From Kiritimatiellia bacterium (GTDB lineage: Bacteria; Verrucomicrobiota; Kiritimatiellia; RFP12; UBA1067): 6,364 bases of DNA. The position numbers and the translations under genes were made by a program. A model generated the notes under the pieces. That model had not been told where the DNA came from. It was given only the letters and a program-made list of their open reading frames with translations, and searched no databases. Shown here piece after piece: positions 5,078-6,364 of this stretch (position 1 is the first letter of the stretch; each line of letters opens with the position of its first letter). Location of the stretch: positions 1 to 6,364 of the forward strand of contig JAGOBZ010000190.1 of NCBI GenBank assembly GCA_017999015.1, written 5' to 3'.

Positions 5078-6250
5078 TCACTGATAGAACGCCTTCGCGT
5101 CTGCCGGCCGGATCTCGGTCAGCGTGCCCTTGTAGTGGCGCAGCCCGATCGGCTGATACGGATGCTTGGCGATGGCGGCCTCGTCGATGTCCACGCCGAT
5201 CCCCGGACGGTCCAGCGGGATATGCATCTCGCCGTCATGCAGCGTGACCGACTCGTCGCACACCTCGCGCCGCCACGGCACGTCGCTGGCCATGGTTTCG
5301 AGCAGATAGAAGCCCGGCTGCGACGCGGCGAGCTGGAGCGTGGCGGCGTTGGCCACCGGCCCGCTGGGATTGTGCGGACAGAAGGGAATGTGGTGCGATT
5401 CGGCGATCGCCGCGATCTTGCGCAGCTCGGTGATGCCGCCGGCGTGCGAGACATCCGGCTGCACGAAATCCGCGCCGCGCGCCTCCAGCAGCGTGCGGAA
5501 CTGCCAGGTGCTGTAGAGCCGCTCGCCGAACGAGAGCGGCACCTTGACGCGGCTGCGCAGATCGGCGATCGCCTCGATCGTGTCGGGGATGATCGGCTCT
5601 TCGAACCAGAGGATGTTGAAGGCCTCCAGCGCATGGGCGATACGCAGAGCAGTCGGCAGATCAAACCGGCCGTGTCCCTCGATCAGGATCTCCGCGCGAC
5701 CGTCCACCGCCTCATACACCTTTTCGACACAGCGCAGCGCCTTGCGGAACGCCTGCGGCTCGAGCTGCCGGTAGGCCGAGCCGAACGGGTCCCACTTCAA
5801 ACCCTTCCAGCCGGCCGTCTCAACCGCCTCCACCGCCTTTGCAGCGAACTCCTCCGGCTCTTTCGCGCCCGCGAACCAGGCGTTGGCATAGCACGGCACC
5901 TTGTCGCGCATCCGCCCGCCCAGCAGCCGCCAGACCGGCACGTCAAGGCTCTTGCCCAGGATGTCCCACAGCGCGATATCGACCGCCGAGATCGCGCTCA
6001 TCAGCACCGGACCGCCGCGCCAATAGGCATCGCGGTAGTTGCTGTGCCAGAGCGCCTCAATGTCGCGCGGATCTTTGCCCAGCATGTCGCGCTCCAGATC
6101 CTGACACGCCGAGACGATGGTGGCCTCTTTGTACTCCAGCGTGGCCTCGCCCAAGCCGTAGAGCCCCGCCTCGTCGGTCAGCACCTTGACGAACACCCAG
6201 TTTGTCCGGTACGCGTGACAGACAAACGTCTTAATTGCCGTGATTTTCAT
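5078..6250 (-). CDS. mandelate racemase/muconate lactonizing family protein, probable sugar-acid dehydratase
   Basis: 390 residues, the family's normal length, starting at MKITAIKTF. GGAG lies about 9 nt before the ATG at 6250, supporting this start over longer in-frame ones. The capping domain is about 1-115 and the barrel about 116-345. Expected active-site positions: K152 (GLKWDP), E191 (IEGHGRFD), H193, E217 (WFEEP), E243 (FGERLY), D266 (QPDVSHAGG), H293 (CPHNPSGP) and E318 (LLET). The H193 plus D266-H293 pattern matches the D-galactonate dehydratase-like group, which dehydrates aldonic or uronic acids to 2-keto-3-deoxy acids using Mg2+. The first metal ligand, usually Asp (DFHGR), is Glu here. 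The exact substrate is not predictable. The start overlaps the upstream transporter gene by 20 bp, and the RNA-modification gene follows after 4 bp. Confidence 0.92.
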   Translation of the reverse strand: MKITAIKTFVCHAYRTNWVFVKVLTDEAGLYGLGEATLEYKEATIVSACQDLERDMLGKDPRDIEALWHSNYRDAYWRGGPVLMSAISAVDIALWDILGKSLDVPVWRLLGGRMRDKVPCYANAWFAGAKEPEEFAAKAVEAVETAGWKGLKWDPFGSAYRQLEPQAFRKALRCVEKVYEAVDGRAEILIEGHGRFDLPTALRIAHALEAFNILWFEEPIIPDTIEAIADLRSRVKVPLSFGERLYSTWQFRTLLEARGADFVQPDVSHAGGITELRKIAAIAESHHIPFCPHNPSGPVANAATLQLAASQPGFYLLETMASDVPWRREVCDESVTLHDGEMHIPLDRPGIGVDIDEAAIAKHPYQPIGLRHYKGTLTEIRPADAKAFYQ

Positions 6251-6364
6251 GTTTCTTGACTCCATCCGCATCCAACCGGTCACGCTGAAAAGTGAACAGC
6301 AGCGAGGCCAGCATGGCCACGCCCCCGATGACATAGGCAGCCGCCATCAGTTTAAAGCCGAGCT
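6231..6364 (-). CDS. membrane transporter, C-terminal end (partial)
   Basis: Only the last 43 residues are in the window, ending at TAA 6231-6233. They contain a final hydrophobic segment (AAAYVIGGVAMLASLLFTF) followed by a charged cytoplasmic tail (QRDRLDADGVKKHENHGN). This is the usual ending of a secondary transporter of the MFS or glycoside-pentoside-hexuronide type, but the family cannot be fixed from one helix. The frame is open to the window edge. The stop lies 20 bp inside the dehydratase gene, so the two are very likely co-transcribed and translationally coupled. Uptake of the dehydratase substrate is the natural inference. Confidence 0.65.
   Translation of the reverse strand, partial: LGFKLMAAAYVIGGVAMLASLLFTFQRDRLDADGVKKHENHGN

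Noticed and set aside
5009..6259. 416-codon open frame on the plus strand, opposite the dehydratase gene
   Set aside because: It is antisense to a well-conserved enzyme; the predicted protein is rich in Arg, Ala and His with no recognisable domain, as expected from GC-rich antisense frames.
6251..6334. N-terminal extension of the dehydratase to 6334
   Set aside because: The extension lies in another frame of the transporter gene, and the enzyme family begins at MKI with a good ribosome site just ahead.
1..6364. CRISPR array, tRNA, rRNA, insertion sequence or att site
   Set aside because: No regularly spaced repeats, cloverleaf-like sequence, transposase or integrase motifs, or long terminal inverted repeats were seen on either strand.

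Overview
The window is a bacterial chromosomal (or metagenome contig) segment. It is GC-rich apart from one lower-GC gene and promoter-like AT-rich patches. Organism, by inference only: a XylR-type regulator, a Tat-exported Gfo/Idh/MocA oxidoreductase of the 'VPA' type, a free-standing secreted discoidin-type protein and an enolase-superfamily sugar-acid dehydratase are typical of polysaccharide-degrading Planctomycetes-Verrucomicrobia-Lentisphaerae/Kiritimatiellae genomes. No rRNA or other phylogenetic marker is present to prove it.

Layout. (1) 1-501, minus: N-terminal sensor half of a XylR-like AraC-family sugar regulator, cut by the window edge. (2) 502-779: divergent intergenic region with an AT-rich promoter-like patch, two dyads that could be operators, and a leader hairpin. 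(3) 780-1994, plus: Tat-exported Gfo/Idh/MocA oxidoreductase-like protein. (4) 1995-2113: two consecutive inverted repeats between convergent genes. (5) 2114-3265, minus: a lower-GC AAA/DUF4143 ATPase with a recognisable promoter at 3287-3317. (6) 3410-4084, plus: secreted discoidin-like (F5/8 type C-like) protein of 224 residues. (7) 4054-6364, minus: a tight gene row running transporter C-terminus (overlaps next gene by 20 bp), mandelate racemase/muconate lactonizing family dehydratase-like enzyme, then (4-bp gap) an RluA-type pseudouridine synthase. The last gene overlaps the discoidin gene tail to tail by 31 bp.

How the parts may work together (inference): the regulator probably senses a sugar and controls the divergent oxidoreductase-like gene. 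The transporter and dehydratase form an uptake-and-dehydration module for a sugar acid. The discoidin-like protein may bind glycan outside the cell. The ATPase looks like an independent, possibly acquired unit. The pseudouridine synthase is a housekeeping-type RNA modification gene placed at the end of a catabolic operon.

I see no CRISPR array, tRNA, rRNA, transposase or complete mobile element. No clearly new multi-gene system is evident. The points most worth a second look are the atypical metal ligand in the dehydratase, the coupling of the RNA-modification gene to it, the lone discoidin protein, and the structured divergent control region.
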